From positions 1 through 64,000 of the forward strand of contig DAOUQF010000016.1 of NCBI GenBank assembly GCA_030625815.1: a stretch of DNA of 64,000 nucleotides, written 5' to 3'. This DNA is from Eubacteriales bacterium (lineage in GTDB: Bacteria > Bacillota > Clostridia > Tissierellales > GPF-1). The notes beneath the pieces are model-generated. The model worked only from the letters and a program-made list of their open reading frames with translations, ran no database searches and had not been told where the DNA came from. The first letter of the stretch is position 1. Every line of letters begins with the position of its first letter. The position numbers and the translations under genes are program-made. Of the stretch, positions 52,628 to 62,504 are shown piece after piece.

Positions 52628-55045
52628 TTATTTCGCAACGATGTTGAAAATTCTTCCCGGTACGAAGATCTCTTTAACAATATTCTTGCCTTCCAAATGC
52701 ATCATAATGTTTTCTTCCGCCATGGCAGCCGCTTTTGCAACTTCCTTGTCGGCATCCGTTGGAATTGTAATGGTGCCGCGCACCTTGCCGTTGATTTGGA
52801 CAGCCATTTCAATGACATCATCAACGGTTTTGGCTTCCTCGTAGGTCGGCCATTGCGATTCGTGCAAATACCCTTTATATCCATTCTCTACCCACATTTC
52901 TTCCGTTACATGCGGAGAAACCGGGTTCAACAAAACGAGAAGGGTTTTAAACTCGGCTCGATTGATCTTGCCAACCTTCAACACTTCATTAACAAAGCTC
53001 ATCATCTGCGCAACGGCTGTATTGTATTTCAATGTTTCAAAATCATTTGAAACCTTCTTGATGGTCTTGTGCATGATTGTCTCCAATTCCTTGGAGTACT
53101 CATCGCCGTCCACCAACATGCCCTGCAACTTCCAAACCTTATCCAAGAATCGACGGCAGCCTTTTACCCCGTTCATGGACCAAGGCACGCTCTTCTCAAA
53201 GTCGCCGATAAACATCTCGTACATGCGAAGGGTATCCGCGCCATATTCATCAATGACTTCATCCGGGTTCACCACGTTTCCACGGGACTTGCTCATCTTT
53301 TCCCCGTTCGCTCCCATGATCATGCCATGACTTGTACGCTTCTGATACGGTTCTTTTGTTGGAACCGCTCCGATATCGTACAAGACTTTGTGCCAGAATC
53401 GAGAATACAACAAGTGAAGGGTTGTATGCTCCATGCCGCCGTTGTACCAGTCAACCGTCAACCAGTATTTCAGCAACTCCGGATCGGCCAAAGCATCGTT
53501 GTTGTCCGGATCAATATAGCGCAAGAAATACCAGCTGGATCCCGCCCATTGCGGCATGGTATCCGTTTCCCGAAGGGCTTCCCCACCGCAATGCGGACAA
53601 GTCGTGCGTCGCCAGTCCATCATGCCGGCCAAAGGAGATTCTCCCGTATGAGACGGTTCGTAAGACTCAACCTCCGGCAACAACAATGGCAATTCCGATT
53701 CGTCGATTGGCTGCCAACCACACTTCTCGCAATAAACCATAGGGATCGGCTCTCCCCAGTATCGCTGACGCGAGAAGACCCAGTCGCGTAATTTATAATT
53801 GGTTTTGCTCTCGCCGATTCCCTTTTCTACCAGGTACTCGGCAATCTTAATCTTTCCGTCTGCAACAGACAATCCGTCGATCACCGGCGAATTGATCATG
53901 ATGCCTTCCGCGATATCCGTAAATGCTTCTTCGTCCACGTTGCCGCCCGCAACCACTTCCACGATTGGCAAATCAAATTTCTTTGCAAATTCCCAGTCAC
54001 GGGTATCATGAGCCGGTACGGCCATAATCGCGCCGGTTCCATAGCTCATCAACACATAATCAGAAATCCAGATTGGAATCTCTTGATCATTCACTGGGTT
54101 AATGGCCATCAAGCCTTCAATGGCAACCCCGGTTTTCTCTTTCACCAATTCGGTTCGCTCAAACTCCGATTTCTTCGAAGCAAATTCCTTGTATTCCTGA
54201 AGCGCCGCCATATTGGATATGCGGTTCGCATACTTCTCGATATAAGGATGTTCAGGAGACATAACCATATACGTCGCTCCGTACAGGGTATCTGGACGAG
54301 TCGTATAAACACGCAACTTGTCATCGGTTCCAGAGACGGTGAAATCAACTTCCATCCCCTTGGATTTTCCGATCCAGTTCTTTTGTTGGATTTTGACTCT
54401 TTCGATATAGTCCACTTCATCCAAGTCTTGAATCAAACGATCCGCATACTCCGTGATCTTCAACATCCATTGGTTCTTCACCTTTTGAACGACTTCAGAT
54501 CCGCATCGCTCGCAAACTCCGTTGACCACTTCTTCATTGGCCAAACCAACCTTGCAGCTTGTACACCAGTTGATCGGGAATTCTTTTTTGTACGCCAGTC
54601 CCTTCTTGAACAATTGCAAGAAGATCCATTGGGTCCACTTGTAGTAGTTCGGATCCGTCGTATTGACTTCGCGCGACCAGTCAAAGGAGAAACCCAATGA
54701 TTTCAATTGCGCCTTGAAACGCGCCACATTCTGCTTCGTTACCTCGGCAGGATGAATCTTGTTTTTGATGGCGTAGTTTTCCGTCGGCAGGCCGAATGCA
54801 TCCCATCCCATCGGGAACAAGACATTATATCCTTCCAAACGTCGTTTTCTCGCCACAATGTCCAACGCTGTATAAGGACGCGGGTGTCCAACATGAAGTC
54901 CCTTTCCTGATGGATACGGAAATTCAATCAATGCATAGAATTTTTCCTTGTCCAAATCATTGGTTGCTGCATAACATTGCAATTCATCCCAACGGTCTTG
55001 CCATTTTTTCTCAATCGCGCTAGGTTCATAAGCCTTAATTTGCAT
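52628..55045 (-). CDS. leuS: Leucyl-tRNA synthetase
   Basis: 805 residues from ATG 55045 (SD GGAGAGGAG); longer upstream frames fall inside the T-box leader. HIGH box is [23 protein letters not shown] is [10 protein letters not shown], and the CP1 editing domain carries [15 protein letters not shown] zinc region ([10 protein letters not shown] and CPHCGG) is present. Length is normal for bacterial LeuRS. Expression is controlled by the T-box leader. Confidence 0.97.
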   Translation of the reverse strand: MQIKAYEPSAIEKKWQDRWDELQCYAATNDLDKEKFYALIEFPYPSGKGLHVGHPRPYTALDIVARKRRLEGYNVLFPMGWDAFGLPTENYAIKNKIHPAEVTKQNVARFKAQLKSLGFSFDWSREVNTTDPNYYKWTQWIFLQLFKKGLAYKKEFPINWCTSCKVGLANEEVVNGVCERCGSEVVQKVKNQWMLKITEYADRLIQDLDEVDYIERVKIQQKNWIGKSKGMEVDFTVSGTDDKLRVYTTRPDTLYGATYMVMSPEHPYIEKYANRISNMAALQEYKEFASKKSEFERTELVKEKTGVAIEGLMAINPVNDQEIPIWISDYVLMSYGTGAIMAVPAHDTRDWEFAKKFDLPIVEVVAGGNVDEEAFTDIAEGIMINSPVIDGLSVADGKIKIAEYLVEKGIGESKTNYKLRDWVFSRQRYWGEPIPMVYCEKCGWQPIDESELPLLLPEVESYEPSHTGESPLAGMMDWRRTTCPHCGGEALRETDTMPQWAGSSWYFLRYIDPDNNDALADPELLKYWLTVDWYNGGMEHTTLHLLYSRFWHKVLYDIGAVPTKEPYQKRTSHGMIMGANGEKMSKSRGNVVNPDEVIDEYGADTLRMYEMFIGDFEKSVPWSMNGVKGCRRFLDKVWKLQGMLVDGDEYSKELETIMHKTIKKVSNDFETLKYNTAVAQMMSFVNEVLKVGKINRAEFKTLLVLLNPVSPHVTEEMWVENGYKGYLHESQWPTYEEAKTVDDVIEMAVQINGKVRGTITIPTDADKEVAKAAAMAEENIMMHLEGKNIVKEIFVPGRIFNIVAK

Positions 55046-55066
55046 AATTTTTCTCCTCTCCGGTCT

Positions 55067-55299
55067 ATAAAAAAAGAGCCTTCTTGTCTTGTTTAGAGAC
55101 GAGAAAGCCCGCGGTACCACTCTACTTGGCATAAATGCCCACTTCATTTAGATAACGGTTTTCACCGATCCTTGATTCAAGGATTGACTCCCGGCTGAGT
55201 TCAAGGGAAAAGTTGTCGTTTCACACCACCCAACGACTCGCTTGATAACTTTTCGACCCCTACTAGGTCCGTTCACAGTCTCTTCTATTCAACGGTCCA
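55067..55299 (-). promoter_or_regulatory. T-box riboswitch of leuS
   Basis: The minus-strand leader contains the T-box sequence AGAGTGGTACCGCGGGC (55107-55123). After it comes a terminator stem (GC.TTCTTGTCT paired with AGACGAGAA.GC) ending in seven T (55069-55075). Upstream, ACCTAGTAGGGG resembles the AGUA loop side and GAACTC offers a CUC leucine specifier, which is inferred. Uncharged tRNA-Leu binding would favour the antiterminator and leuS expression. Confidence 0.9.
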
Positions 55300-55328
55300 A
55301 TTCTATCAAAAAAGAATTTCCTTGTCTA
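55300..55328 (-). promoter_or_regulatory. Promoter of the leuS T-box transcript
   Basis: On the minus strand -35 TAGACA (complement of 55323-55328), 17-base spacer, -10 TAGAAT (complement of 55300-55305). It sits just before the leader. Confidence 0.6.
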
Positions 55329-55333
55329 GTCTT

Positions 55334-55606
55334 CTAGTAAGAATCAACCAGCGAAGCTATGGAAATAACGTTAATGACCAACAAGACGATATAGATCCCG
55401 ATAATAATCAAAGCCCAAAGCAACATCGCCTTCGCCCAGTTCTTTTTGCTATCGGGGATATCACCGCCCCCGAAAGCCCAAACAAAAGGCATAACCAGAT
55501 TCACCAACGGGATACTCATCAACAGCATCACAAGCAGCCAATCCTTAACGGTCACCACGCTTTCCCTTTGCTCCGGATAAATGTCGTTATACTCCATATT
55601 ATTCAT
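55334..55606 (-). CDS. Small two-helix membrane protein
   Basis: 90 residues with two hydrophobic segments (VKDWLLVMLLMSIPLVNLVM and LLWALIIIGIYIVLLVINVI) around a short polar loop GGGDIPDSKKNWAK. This is like uncharacterised DUF4870-type or similar small proteins. It follows the 482-residue acidic protein after 8 bases, so it shares the patB operon. The function is unknown. Confidence 0.65.
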   Translation of the reverse strand: MNNMEYNDIYPEQRESVVTVKDWLLVMLLMSIPLVNLVMPFVWAFGGGDIPDSKKNWAKAMLLWALIIIGIYIVLLVINVISIASLVDSY

Positions 55607-55614
55607 TGTTCCCC

Positions 55615-57063
55615 CTAGTCCGCAATCTCTGTCGACAGCAATTGATCCAAGATCTCTTTCAGCTTTTGCTTCTCAATCCAGCGTTCTTCCAAACGGCTTA
55701 GATAGCTTGGCTTAATCACTGAGAATTTAGAGATCTCCTTATAATACCCCTTGGAGAACATCTTTTTGTTTTCAATTACCGTCATCATGACCTTCATGCG
55801 ATACGTATCCATCAGCAGACTGTAGAATGGTGTCAACCGTCCATCATAATGATCCTTGGATCTAGACAGCATCTCATCGGTAAAATGCAAGAGTTTGTCG
55901 GCGAAATCATCCAAAGAACCCACCTTTGAAGCAACAGTAAAGATCGTCGAATGCTTGCGCTCCAGATCATAGGCAAGATTCGCAAATTCCTCCACAAATC
56001 CTTCCAACATTCCCTGGCCGGCAAAGAAATCAAATTCCGATTCCTTAAGCGTACCCAAGGCAGCCTGGGTGCGCGCGATGCTTCGTGTCATGCTTCGAGT
56101 CATGGACGCCCCCAACAAATCTTTCAGGAATGGAAGGGCTGCGCCCTTTTGTTCCTCAAAAGCCTTCATGGTTGTGGTCACCATTTGCTCCATACAACTA
56201 TAAATCTCGGTATCAAGACCGCGGTCGTAGTCCTTTTCAACGGCATCCACAAGCTCGCGAATTTCCTTGTCCTTCAGGTTCCGAATCACAATCTCTTGTC
56301 CGCGAACCATGGCCAATAATTTATCGATTGAAGAGACTTGTTCCGTCGACTCCATCTTGACGGTATTCACCAAATAATCCGCATACCTCGGCAATAGCGC
56401 ATAACCAAAAATCGGCGCTGTCAATTCCATCTCTTGCCCTGCCGCTTCGCGAACCGCCGTCATCCACAAAACCTGCCAGAATCCATTCACGACATCATGC
56501 ATGGACAATTCCGGATTCAACAGTCTCGCACGATTAAAATAAGCGCGCATCGTCAATAGCGTCTCGTCCCGCAGCAACCAATCCAGACTCTCATCGCTCA
56601 AATTCAAGCCTTTCTTCATCAGCTTCTTGATCTTTGCATAGGTCTCGGATCGATTGGCATGCCAATTCTCGGAAAGGGACAAAAGTTCTCCCTCTAATTT
56701 ATCCAGATTCCGCTGATTGAAGAATCGTCGAAAGCCCGATACGGTATCATCCGAGCTGTAGTAATCTTTCACAGAAAGACCAAACCAGCAATCTCGATAT
56801 TCCTGCTTCGCCTTTAAGAGCAAACCTGGATAATCCAAAAACACGATTTCCGCAGCAGCAACGGGCTGTTCGGTCTCTACTATCGCGGAAGCCTCTTCAA
56901 CAGTTTCGGTTTCTTCAAAGATTTCAGTTTCTTCAACGGCTTCAACCTCTTCCGTCTCTTCCACTTCCACGGTTTCGTCCATGATTTCCATTTCTATGGA
57001 TTCATTTAAAGGAAGTACGTCTCCCTCTTTCATACCGTTTGGATCTTTGGGATCTTTATTCAT
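55615..57063 (-). CDS. Hypothetical acidic helical protein
   Basis: 482 residues, not recognised. Residues 25-70 are an extreme run of glutamates with threonine and valine (VEETEEVEAVEETEIFEETE), followed by a largely helical body of about 400 residues (LLLKAKQEYRDCWFGLSVKD, FADKLLHFTDEMLSRS). There is no signal, membrane segment or enzyme motif. It starts 2 bases after the aminotransferase stop with GGAGGTG before its ATG. It might act as a scaffold or membrane-associated partner of the 90-residue protein downstream; this is a guess. Confidence 0.65.
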   Translation of the reverse strand: MNKDPKDPNGMKEGDVLPLNESIEMEIMDETVEVEETEEVEAVEETEIFEETETVEEASAIVETEQPVAAAEIVFLDYPGLLLKAKQEYRDCWFGLSVKDYYSSDDTVSGFRRFFNQRNLDKLEGELLSLSENWHANRSETYAKIKKLMKKGLNLSDESLDWLLRDETLLTMRAYFNRARLLNPELSMHDVVNGFWQVLWMTAVREAAGQEMELTAPIFGYALLPRYADYLVNTVKMESTEQVSSIDKLLAMVRGQEIVIRNLKDKEIRELVDAVEKDYDRGLDTEIYSCMEQMVTTTMKAFEEQKGAALPFLKDLLGASMTRSMTRSIARTQAALGTLKESEFDFFAGQGMLEGFVEEFANLAYDLERKHSTIFTVASKVGSLDDFADKLLHFTDEMLSRSKDHYDGRLTPFYSLLMDTYRMKVMMTVIENKKMFSKGYYKEISKFSVIKPSYLSRLEERWIEKQKLKEILDQLLSTEIAD

Positions 57064-57065
57064 GA

Positions 57066-58238
57066 TTACACCTCCATATCCTGATAAGCAGCTTCGATTT
57101 GCTCCAATGCTTTCCGAACCGTTTCACGGGAAGTGGCCGCATTGATTCGCATAAACCCGCTTCCTCCCTTGCCAAATTTATACCCGGGATTGATGCCGAC
57201 CTTCGCTTTGTTGTACATAAAATTCTGCAGTTTCGCATCACTGAATCCCCAAGCTCGGAAATCCAACCATCCCAAATAGGTTCCCTCTGGAATATGGAAT
57301 TGAACCCCCGGCAATCGCTCGTCCACGAAATTCTTAATGAATCGGAAATTTTCATAAATATAGGCTACAACTTCATCCAGCCAGGCTTCGCTATCATTGT
57401 ATGCCGCCTTCGCCAATTGGATCCCCAAATTATTGGGCTTGTGGATCCCCATGGTTTCCCGCTGACATTCGTATCGTTTCATCAATTCCGGATTCGAAAT
57501 GATAATATTCGAGATCTGTTGTCCCGCCATATTAAAGGACTTGGACGGTGCCGTCAGGGTAATGGTATTGTTGGCGAATTCTTCGCTCAAGGTTGCTGCG
57601 ATGGTGTGAGTCATTCCCGGTCGAATCAAGTCAAAATGGATTTCATCCGAAACCATCAAAACGCCCTCTTCCAAACAAATGGTCTGCACCTTCATCAACT
57701 CGTCTGCCGTCCATACCCGTCCGACGGGGTTATGGGGCGAACAGAAGATCATCATCTTGGCTTCTTTCGCCTTTTCCCGAAGATCATCGAAATCCATCTC
57801 ATAATAGCCGTCTGTTTCAATCAATACATTGTTCAACAATTTTCGATTGTTCATCTCTACCTGCATGCGGAAGGGATAGTACACCGGCTCTTGAATGATG
57901 ATTCCATCTCCCTCTTTTGTAAACTCATGAATCGCAATGGAGATCGCGGTCACGCAGCCTGGCGAATGGGCAATCCATTCCGGCTTTACCTTCCAGTCAA
58001 ATCGGCGATCCAACCAAGATTGCACCGCTTCAAAATAATCAGCCTCCCGATCCGCGTATCCATAAAGATTCCACTCCGCAACTATATGCGCTGCCTCTTT
58101 CATGGCGTCCGAACATTCAAAGTCCATATCCGCTACCCACATGGGGATGACATCTTCCCGTCCAAAATGCTTCATCATATGTGTAAGTTTTACTGAATTT
58201 GTTCCCCTACGATCCACTATCTGATCCAATCGATTCAT
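57066..58238 (-). CDS. patB: PLP-dependent aminotransferase, MalY/PatB type
   Basis: 390 residues. PLP-site features: SPGCVTAISIAIHEF near the phosphate-binding region, CSPHNPVGRVWTADEL with the substrate Asn, SDEIHFDL with the PLP Asp, and TAPSKSFNMAGQQ with the Schiff-base Lys. The C-terminal Arg region is GGSGFMRINAATSRE. The MalY/PatB branch cleaves cystathionine or cysteine C-S bonds and may also transaminate. It heads a three-gene operon. Confidence 0.85.
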   Translation of the reverse strand: MNRLDQIVDRRGTNSVKLTHMMKHFGREDVIPMWVADMDFECSDAMKEAAHIVAEWNLYGYADREADYFEAVQSWLDRRFDWKVKPEWIAHSPGCVTAISIAIHEFTKEGDGIIIQEPVYYPFRMQVEMNNRKLLNNVLIETDGYYEMDFDDLREKAKEAKMMIFCSPHNPVGRVWTADELMKVQTICLEEGVLMVSDEIHFDLIRPGMTHTIAATLSEEFANNTITLTAPSKSFNMAGQQISNIIISNPELMKRYECQRETMGIHKPNNLGIQLAKAAYNDSEAWLDEVVAYIYENFRFIKNFVDERLPGVQFHIPEGTYLGWLDFRAWGFSDAKLQNFMYNKAKVGINPGYKFGKGGSGFMRINAATSRETVRKALEQIEAAYQDMEV

Positions 58239-58401
58239 GTCTATTCCTCCTCGTATTCTCTGTTTTCCATTTTATCACAAATCCAAAAAAAAAGGCATGA
58301 GAAGCGGAATCAAAATCACGCAGGACAATCCCGACAGGTAAGAGATAAGCTCCGTCTCCCCCCGTTTATTGATATACTAAAAGAAAACAAAAGGACAGCC
58401 C

Positions 58402-58677
58402 ATGAAACCACTTACACAACTAATCATCATCTATTGTATTCTCGTCAACATTCTAGGCTTATTCGCCATGGGAATCGACAAACGAAAAGCAATCCGCAAT
58501 CAATGGCGAATCCCCGAAGGAAGCCTCTTTTTGCTTGGCTTTCTAGGAGGCGCCCTCGGACTGTTAACCGGAATGAATGTGTTCCGTCACAAAACTAAAA
58601 AGCCGAGATTCCAATACGGGATCCCCGCTCTGGGTTTGCTCAACCTGATTTTCATCTATTGTCTTTTTCGATTTTAG
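58402..58677 (+). CDS. DUF1294 membrane protein
   Basis: 91 residues with hydrophobic segments at both ends and the family block GIDKRKAIRNQWRIPEGSLF followed by GFLGGALGLLTGMNVFRHKT. The DKRKA and FRHKTKKPRF motifs are the DUF1294 signature. The function is unknown. SD AAGGAC. Confidence 0.85.
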   Translation: MKPLTQLIIIYCILVNILGLFAMGIDKRKAIRNQWRIPEGSLFLLGFLGGALGLLTGMNVFRHKTKKPRFQYGIPALGLLNLIFIYCLFRF

Positions 58678-58743
58678 ATTCAGATTCCGGTTTTTCGATA
58701 ATTTGGGTACAAGAAGAATAGTACAGGAAAAGGAAGTGAACCC

Positions 58744-59253
58744 ATGTATGTAGAACCCTTAACCACTGAACGGCTCCTATTGATTCCCATGACCCACGAG
58801 CAGGTTCGATCCGTTATCATTGGAGAAGAAATCCCGCATCATGGAATCAGCATTGAAAAGGATCCCCATTGGCCAAGAAAAGATACTCTTGATATCCTTC
58901 CGGTTGCGGATCAGATTCTGGAATCACTGGAACACCCCAGCGGATTTGAGATCTGGATGATTGTCAAACGCGACACCCAAACCGTCATTGGCGATATCGG
59001 ATTCCACGGTCCCCCAGATGAAACTGGCAACGTGGAGATTGGTTGCGGTCTGGTCGAATCCAAGCAAAGCCACGGCTTCGGTACAGAAGCCCTTCACGCC
59101 TTAATAGAATGGGCGTTAAAGCAACCGGAAGTCAACAGCATCAGTGCAACCTGCCTGCTGCTCAACCATCCTTCCCGTAAAATTCTCGAAAAGAATCAAA
59201 TGCGGGAAATCGCAAGAATTGATGACCATATAACTTATCGACGCACAAAATAA
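58744..59253 (+). CDS. GNAT acetyltransferase (RimJ/RimL-like)
   Basis: 169 residues. It starts MYVEPLTTERLLLIPMTHEQ; the acetyl-CoA loop is in GCGLVESKQSHGFGTEALHA, and the closing motif is LLNHPSRKILEKNQM. It probably acetylates a protein N-terminus or small amine. GGAAGTG precedes the ATG. A short hairpin follows. Confidence 0.85.
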   Translation: MYVEPLTTERLLLIPMTHEQVRSVIIGEEIPHHGISIEKDPHWPRKDTLDILPVADQILESLEHPSGFEIWMIVKRDTQTVIGDIGFHGPPDETGNVEIGCGLVESKQSHGFGTEALHALIEWALKQPEVNSISATCLLLNHPSRKILEKNQMREIARIDDHITYRRTK

Positions 59254-59275
59254 GGAGCCCAATCGGGCTCCTTTA
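59252..59275 (+). terminator. Hairpin after the acetyltransferase gene
   Basis: AAGGAGCCC pairs with GGGCTCCTT around a 4-base loop; the T-run is short (TTTA), so it may be a weak terminator. Confidence 0.55.
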
Positions 59276-59765
59276 CCATGCTATGCCCAAATCCACCGAT
59301 GAAATCAATTCACTTGATCTCCAACTAAATTTACACTTTTTCACAAATGCAATCCTAATCCTTGTTATTTATAGAACTATATCCCTTAATTTCAAAACAA
59401 TACTGGAATTTCGTTTTATTTTTCTCAAATTCAGATACCGTTTGAATTTTCTCCCGGGTATTAATGCTTTGTACAATAATCAAAAAGGAATAATGGAAGT
59501 CACCCCATCTGACATCTTATGTCAGTTTACATATATCGAAAATAAAATACAACTCTGCGAACCAATTATTAGCATTCCTGCGGATAATATTTTATTTTCA
59601 CGTTCAGAATTCAGACTTCCATTTCCTTGGGAGTCTTTTTTTGTTTGCATAAAAAGCAAAACAAAAAACAGCTCAACAGAGAATATGCCTTGAGGAGGTG
59701 ATATCGGGGAAAAATGAATGTTGCAAACAAACTACATTACATGAAAGTCAAAAAGGAGGAAAATG
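59276..59765 (+). other. 490-base AT-rich leader before the secreted cyclase-fold gene
   Basis: An open frame of 136 codons (59283-59693) crosses it, but there is no binding site and the composition looks noncoding. At its end GAGGAGGTGAT precedes ATG 59714, which opens a 21-codon frame (MNVANKLHYMKVKKEENDED plus F) overlapping the next gene's start; it could be a leader peptide. Confidence 0.35.
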
Positions 59766-61325
59766 ATGAAGACTTTTAAAAAGATCGTAGCTTTGATGCT
59801 TCTTATTTCTCTTGTTTTCTCAGGAGCTGCTTTTGCTGCACCTCCAGATGAAATTGCAGAATCAACCTATGCCGGCATGGAATGGCTGGCTAGAATGCAA
59901 AGTCCCGATGGATCTTGGGGAGATTACTATCCGGAGTCTCTTGCAAGAACCGGTTTGGCACTATTGAAATTCGAAACCCACGCCCTGAATGATCCGGAAT
60001 TTGACGGGCCTTTCGATCCGGACTATCCATTCAGGTCTACGGTTGTACATGGCTTGGATTACCTGTTATCTTCTGCTGCCGTCGTTTCGATTGGATTACA
60101 GCCTGCAGGCGATCCCGATTCCAACGGTAACGGAATGGGCATCAGCCTTGCTCCTGGTGTCCATCACGAAATTTACATCACCAGCATTGCATTGATGGCA
60201 GTCGCAGCGTCAAGCAATCCAGCTCGCATTGTAACTACCGGACCATTGTCCGGAATGAATTATGGCGATGTCGCCCAAGACATGGTTGATTTCCTTGCTT
60301 GGGGTCAAACTGATCCTGATTCACTATATCGAGGCGGTTGGAATTACCACGCCATGAACGCCGAAAACTTCCGAAGCGACAACTCCATTTCCGGTTACGC
60401 CGTTATGGGTTTGGCTTTTGCCGAACATCCCGTTTATGGATTCGAATCCACGATCCCAAGCTTTGTAAGAGACGAGTTGGATCTCTGGGTCAATTATATT
60501 CAAAATGATACCAGCGGTGGATCCGGGTACACACTCCCAACTGACTGGGTGAACCTATTAAAAACAGGCAATCTATTGCATCAAATGGCATTCCTTGGAT
60601 ACGCACCGGATGATCCAAGAGTAGAAGCTGCTATTGGCTATATCGAAGCGAATTGGAATGTACCAGACAACGATCCCGGATGGCAATCACCATCTGTGAA
60701 GAACTATCAAGCCACTTTCGCTATGATGAAGGGTTTTGAAGCCTATGGCATTGAAACTATAAATGTCGGCGGCGACCCAAATTTCGATTGGTTCGAAGAT
60801 GTTTCCAACAAACTGTTGGCAGAACAATTGCCTGATGACTCTTGGCCAATTACAAACTGGGACTATGAAGACAACCATGTTTTATCCACTACTTGGGCTC
60901 TTCTGACTCTTCAAAAAGTAGCACCTCCGCCACCAATAACAGCAATTGACATCAATATCAAGCCAGGAAGCGACCCGAATGCAGTCAAACCAAAACCTGT
61001 TGGTGTTTTGCCAGTTGCAATTTTGGGAAGCGAAGATTTTGATGCCGCATATGTCGATGCTACAACCATTCGATTGACGATGGAAGGATCGGCTATGGAG
61101 ATTGAACCGCTCCGCTGGGCTTATGAAGACGTTTCATCTGACTATGCGCCGTATCAAGGCGATGGATATATGGACATGATCTTGCATTTTGATATGGAAG
61201 ATGTTCTCGCATTGATCGGACCAGACCCTGAAGGCGTCATTGAGCTGATTCTCATTGGCGAAGACATGGGTGGCTTGGCATTCAGAGGCACCGATGTTAT
61301 TCTCGTTGTTCCAAAAGTAAAATAG
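59766..61325 (+). CDS. Secreted terpene-cyclase-fold (alpha/alpha toroid) protein
   Basis: 519 residues from ATG 59766; AAGGAGG lies 6 bases before it and only 3 before the preceding ATG. A signal peptide (KKIVALMLLISLVFSGAAFA) is followed by about 380 residues of repeats: GMEWLARMQSPDGSWGDYY, LTLQ- and TTWALLTLQ-type segments. That is the QW-like pattern of squalene/prenyltransferase alpha/alpha barrels. The catalytic DxDD of squalene cyclases is not seen. The C-terminus (IDINIKPGSDPNAVKPKPVG, VLPVAILGSEDFDAAYVDAT) is a beta module found in many secreted proteins. It may bind ligands or polymers outside the cell. Confidence 0.7.
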   Translation: MKTFKKIVALMLLISLVFSGAAFAAPPDEIAESTYAGMEWLARMQSPDGSWGDYYPESLARTGLALLKFETHALNDPEFDGPFDPDYPFRSTVVHGLDYLLSSAAVVSIGLQPAGDPDSNGNGMGISLAPGVHHEIYITSIALMAVAASSNPARIVTTGPLSGMNYGDVAQDMVDFLAWGQTDPDSLYRGGWNYHAMNAENFRSDNSISGYAVMGLAFAEHPVYGFESTIPSFVRDELDLWVNYIQNDTSGGSGYTLPTDWVNLLKTGNLLHQMAFLGYAPDDPRVEAAIGYIEANWNVPDNDPGWQSPSVKNYQATFAMMKGFEAYGIETINVGGDPNFDWFEDVSNKLLAEQLPDDSWPITNWDYEDNHVLSTTWALLTLQKVAPPPPITAIDINIKPGSDPNAVKPKPVGVLPVAILGSEDFDAAYVDATTIRLTMEGSAMEIEPLRWAYEDVSSDYAPYQGDGYMDMILHFDMEDVLALIGPDPEGVIELILIGEDMGGLAFRGTDVILVVPKVK

Positions 61326-61364
61326 TATAAACGAATGAGAGATTCAGCTCTCTCAAAAGCAAAA

Positions 61365-61400
61365 AAACAGCTTGTGAGATTATTTTCTCACAAGCTGTTT
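61365..61400. terminator. Bidirectional terminator between the cyclase-fold and nucleoside hydrolase genes
   Basis: AAACAGCTTGTGAGA pairs perfectly with TCTCACAAGCTGTTT around a 6-base loop, with an A-run before and TTT after, so it can end transcripts from both sides. Confidence 0.8.
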
Positions 61401-61435
61401 CTTTATGAATTCTAGAAGGCAATTGGCTCCTACTT

Positions 61436-62347
61436 TCATTTTATCCCAAACATATGCTCGAATACATATGCCTTGTACTTCGCAACATCCACACTCACCC
61501 CAAGAGAAACAGACTTTCCTTTCCCAGGTTCGATCAAAGTAGCTCCGCGCTTCTCCCCATCCGTTTCAACCCACACATCCTGGGTTTCAAAGGAAACAAT
61601 GGAGTCGTCAAAAATCGTCGCCGCTGTCAACAAATCATGAATGATGGCCCCATTAATTTTATCTCGTCTCATATAATGAGTCGTATAATGTTTTTGCATC
61701 TGATAATACAAAGACGCCACCCTACTTTCGCTCTGCTCCAATCGTCCAAATTCTTCCGGTGAAATGATGCATTGCTCCGTCACATTCAACCCTACCATGC
61801 GAATGGGAATTCCAGAATCAAAAACCAATTGCGTCGCCTCCGGGTCCACCCAATAATTAAACTCGGCAAAAGGAGTAATATTGCCCTGGTTCACGCCGCC
61901 CCCCATAGAATAAATCATCTTCACCTTTTTTATCGCTTCCGGTGCTTTTTGAATCGCCATAGCTAGATTTGTCAAAGGTCCCAATGCCAATATCTCAATA
62001 TCACCCTCAGAGGAACCTATTGTTTCAATCAAAAAATCCACGGCATGCTTTTCCTCAACAACCCGGCTTCCTACAGGCAAATAGGTATTCCCCATTCCAT
62101 CGGAACCATGGCATCCGTCTGATGTCCCCGATTCTCGCAAAATTGGTTTTCCAGCACCTTCATATACTAATATCTCAGGTCGCTTGAAAAAGTGAACCAA
62201 TCGCAAAGCATTGGTGGTCACCGAATCAATTCCATTGTTTCCAGACACCGTGGTAATCCCTAAAATTTCAATATCCGACTGCATCATCAGCCCAATGGCA
62301 AAGGCGTCGTCAATCCCTGGATCCGTATCAATAATAAATCGTCTCAT
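61436..62347 (-). CDS. Inosine/uridine-preferring nucleoside hydrolase
   Basis: 303 residues from ATG 62347; the earlier ATG at 62353 abuts the AAGGGGAG binding site. The calcium-binding DTDPGIDDAFAI lies at the N-terminus, with ILALGPLTNLAMAI, YSMGGGVNQGNITPFAEFNY and NGAIIHDLLTAA, all typical of IunH-type enzymes. It splits nucleosides to base and ribose. Two palindromic sites lie upstream and its own promoter overlaps the nearer one, so it is probably under a LacI-type repressor. Confidence 0.9.
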   Translation of the reverse strand: MRRFIIDTDPGIDDAFAIGLMMQSDIEILGITTVSGNNGIDSVTTNALRLVHFFKRPEILVYEGAGKPILRESGTSDGCHGSDGMGNTYLPVGSRVVEEKHAVDFLIETIGSSEGDIEILALGPLTNLAMAIQKAPEAIKKVKMIYSMGGGVNQGNITPFAEFNYWVDPEATQLVFDSGIPIRMVGLNVTEQCIISPEEFGRLEQSESRVASLYYQMQKHYTTHYMRRDKINGAIIHDLLTAATIFDDSIVSFETQDVWVETDGEKRGATLIEPGKGKSVSLGVSVDVAKYKAYVFEHMFGIK

Positions 62348-62380
62348 TCCCATTCTCCCCTTTAGATATTCCGTCTACTT

Positions 62381-62409
62381 ATCATACTTGATTCCTGTCA
62401 TTTCTGCAA
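62381..62409 (-). promoter_or_regulatory. Promoter of the nucleoside hydrolase gene
   Basis: On the minus strand -35 TTGCAG (complement of 62404-62409), 17-base spacer, -10 TATGAT (complement of 62381-62386). The -35 box overlaps the operator candidate. Confidence 0.6.
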
Positions 62410-62443
62410 AACGTTTGCACATTTGTTTACAAAAACGTTTTCC
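62406..62443. promoter_or_regulatory. Pair of LacI-type operator candidates
   Basis: GCAAAACGTTTGC (62406-62418) and AAAAACGTTTTCC (62431-62443) share the AAACGTTT centre, 25 bases apart. The form matches operators of LacI/RbsR/CcpA-type repressors. The site overlapping the promoter would block the hydrolase gene. Confidence 0.5.
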
Positions 62444-62504
62444 TTGCACTGTATGAATAAAACAAGCAGGAAAACGATTGATATTTTTAAGTTTTCTTAA
62501 CAAA

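Noticed and set aside
53069-54700. Two long plus-strand frames (240 and 230 codons)
   Set aside because: Antisense to leuS and without recognisable domains.
57099-58196. 365-codon open frame on the plus strand
   Set aside because: It lies fully antisense to the PatB-type aminotransferase, has no ribosome binding site and no protein-like motifs; it is a by-product of the codon bias of the real gene.
59283-59693. 136-codon frame before the secreted cyclase-fold gene
   Set aside because: No binding site, AT-driven composition and no domain; better treated as leader DNA.
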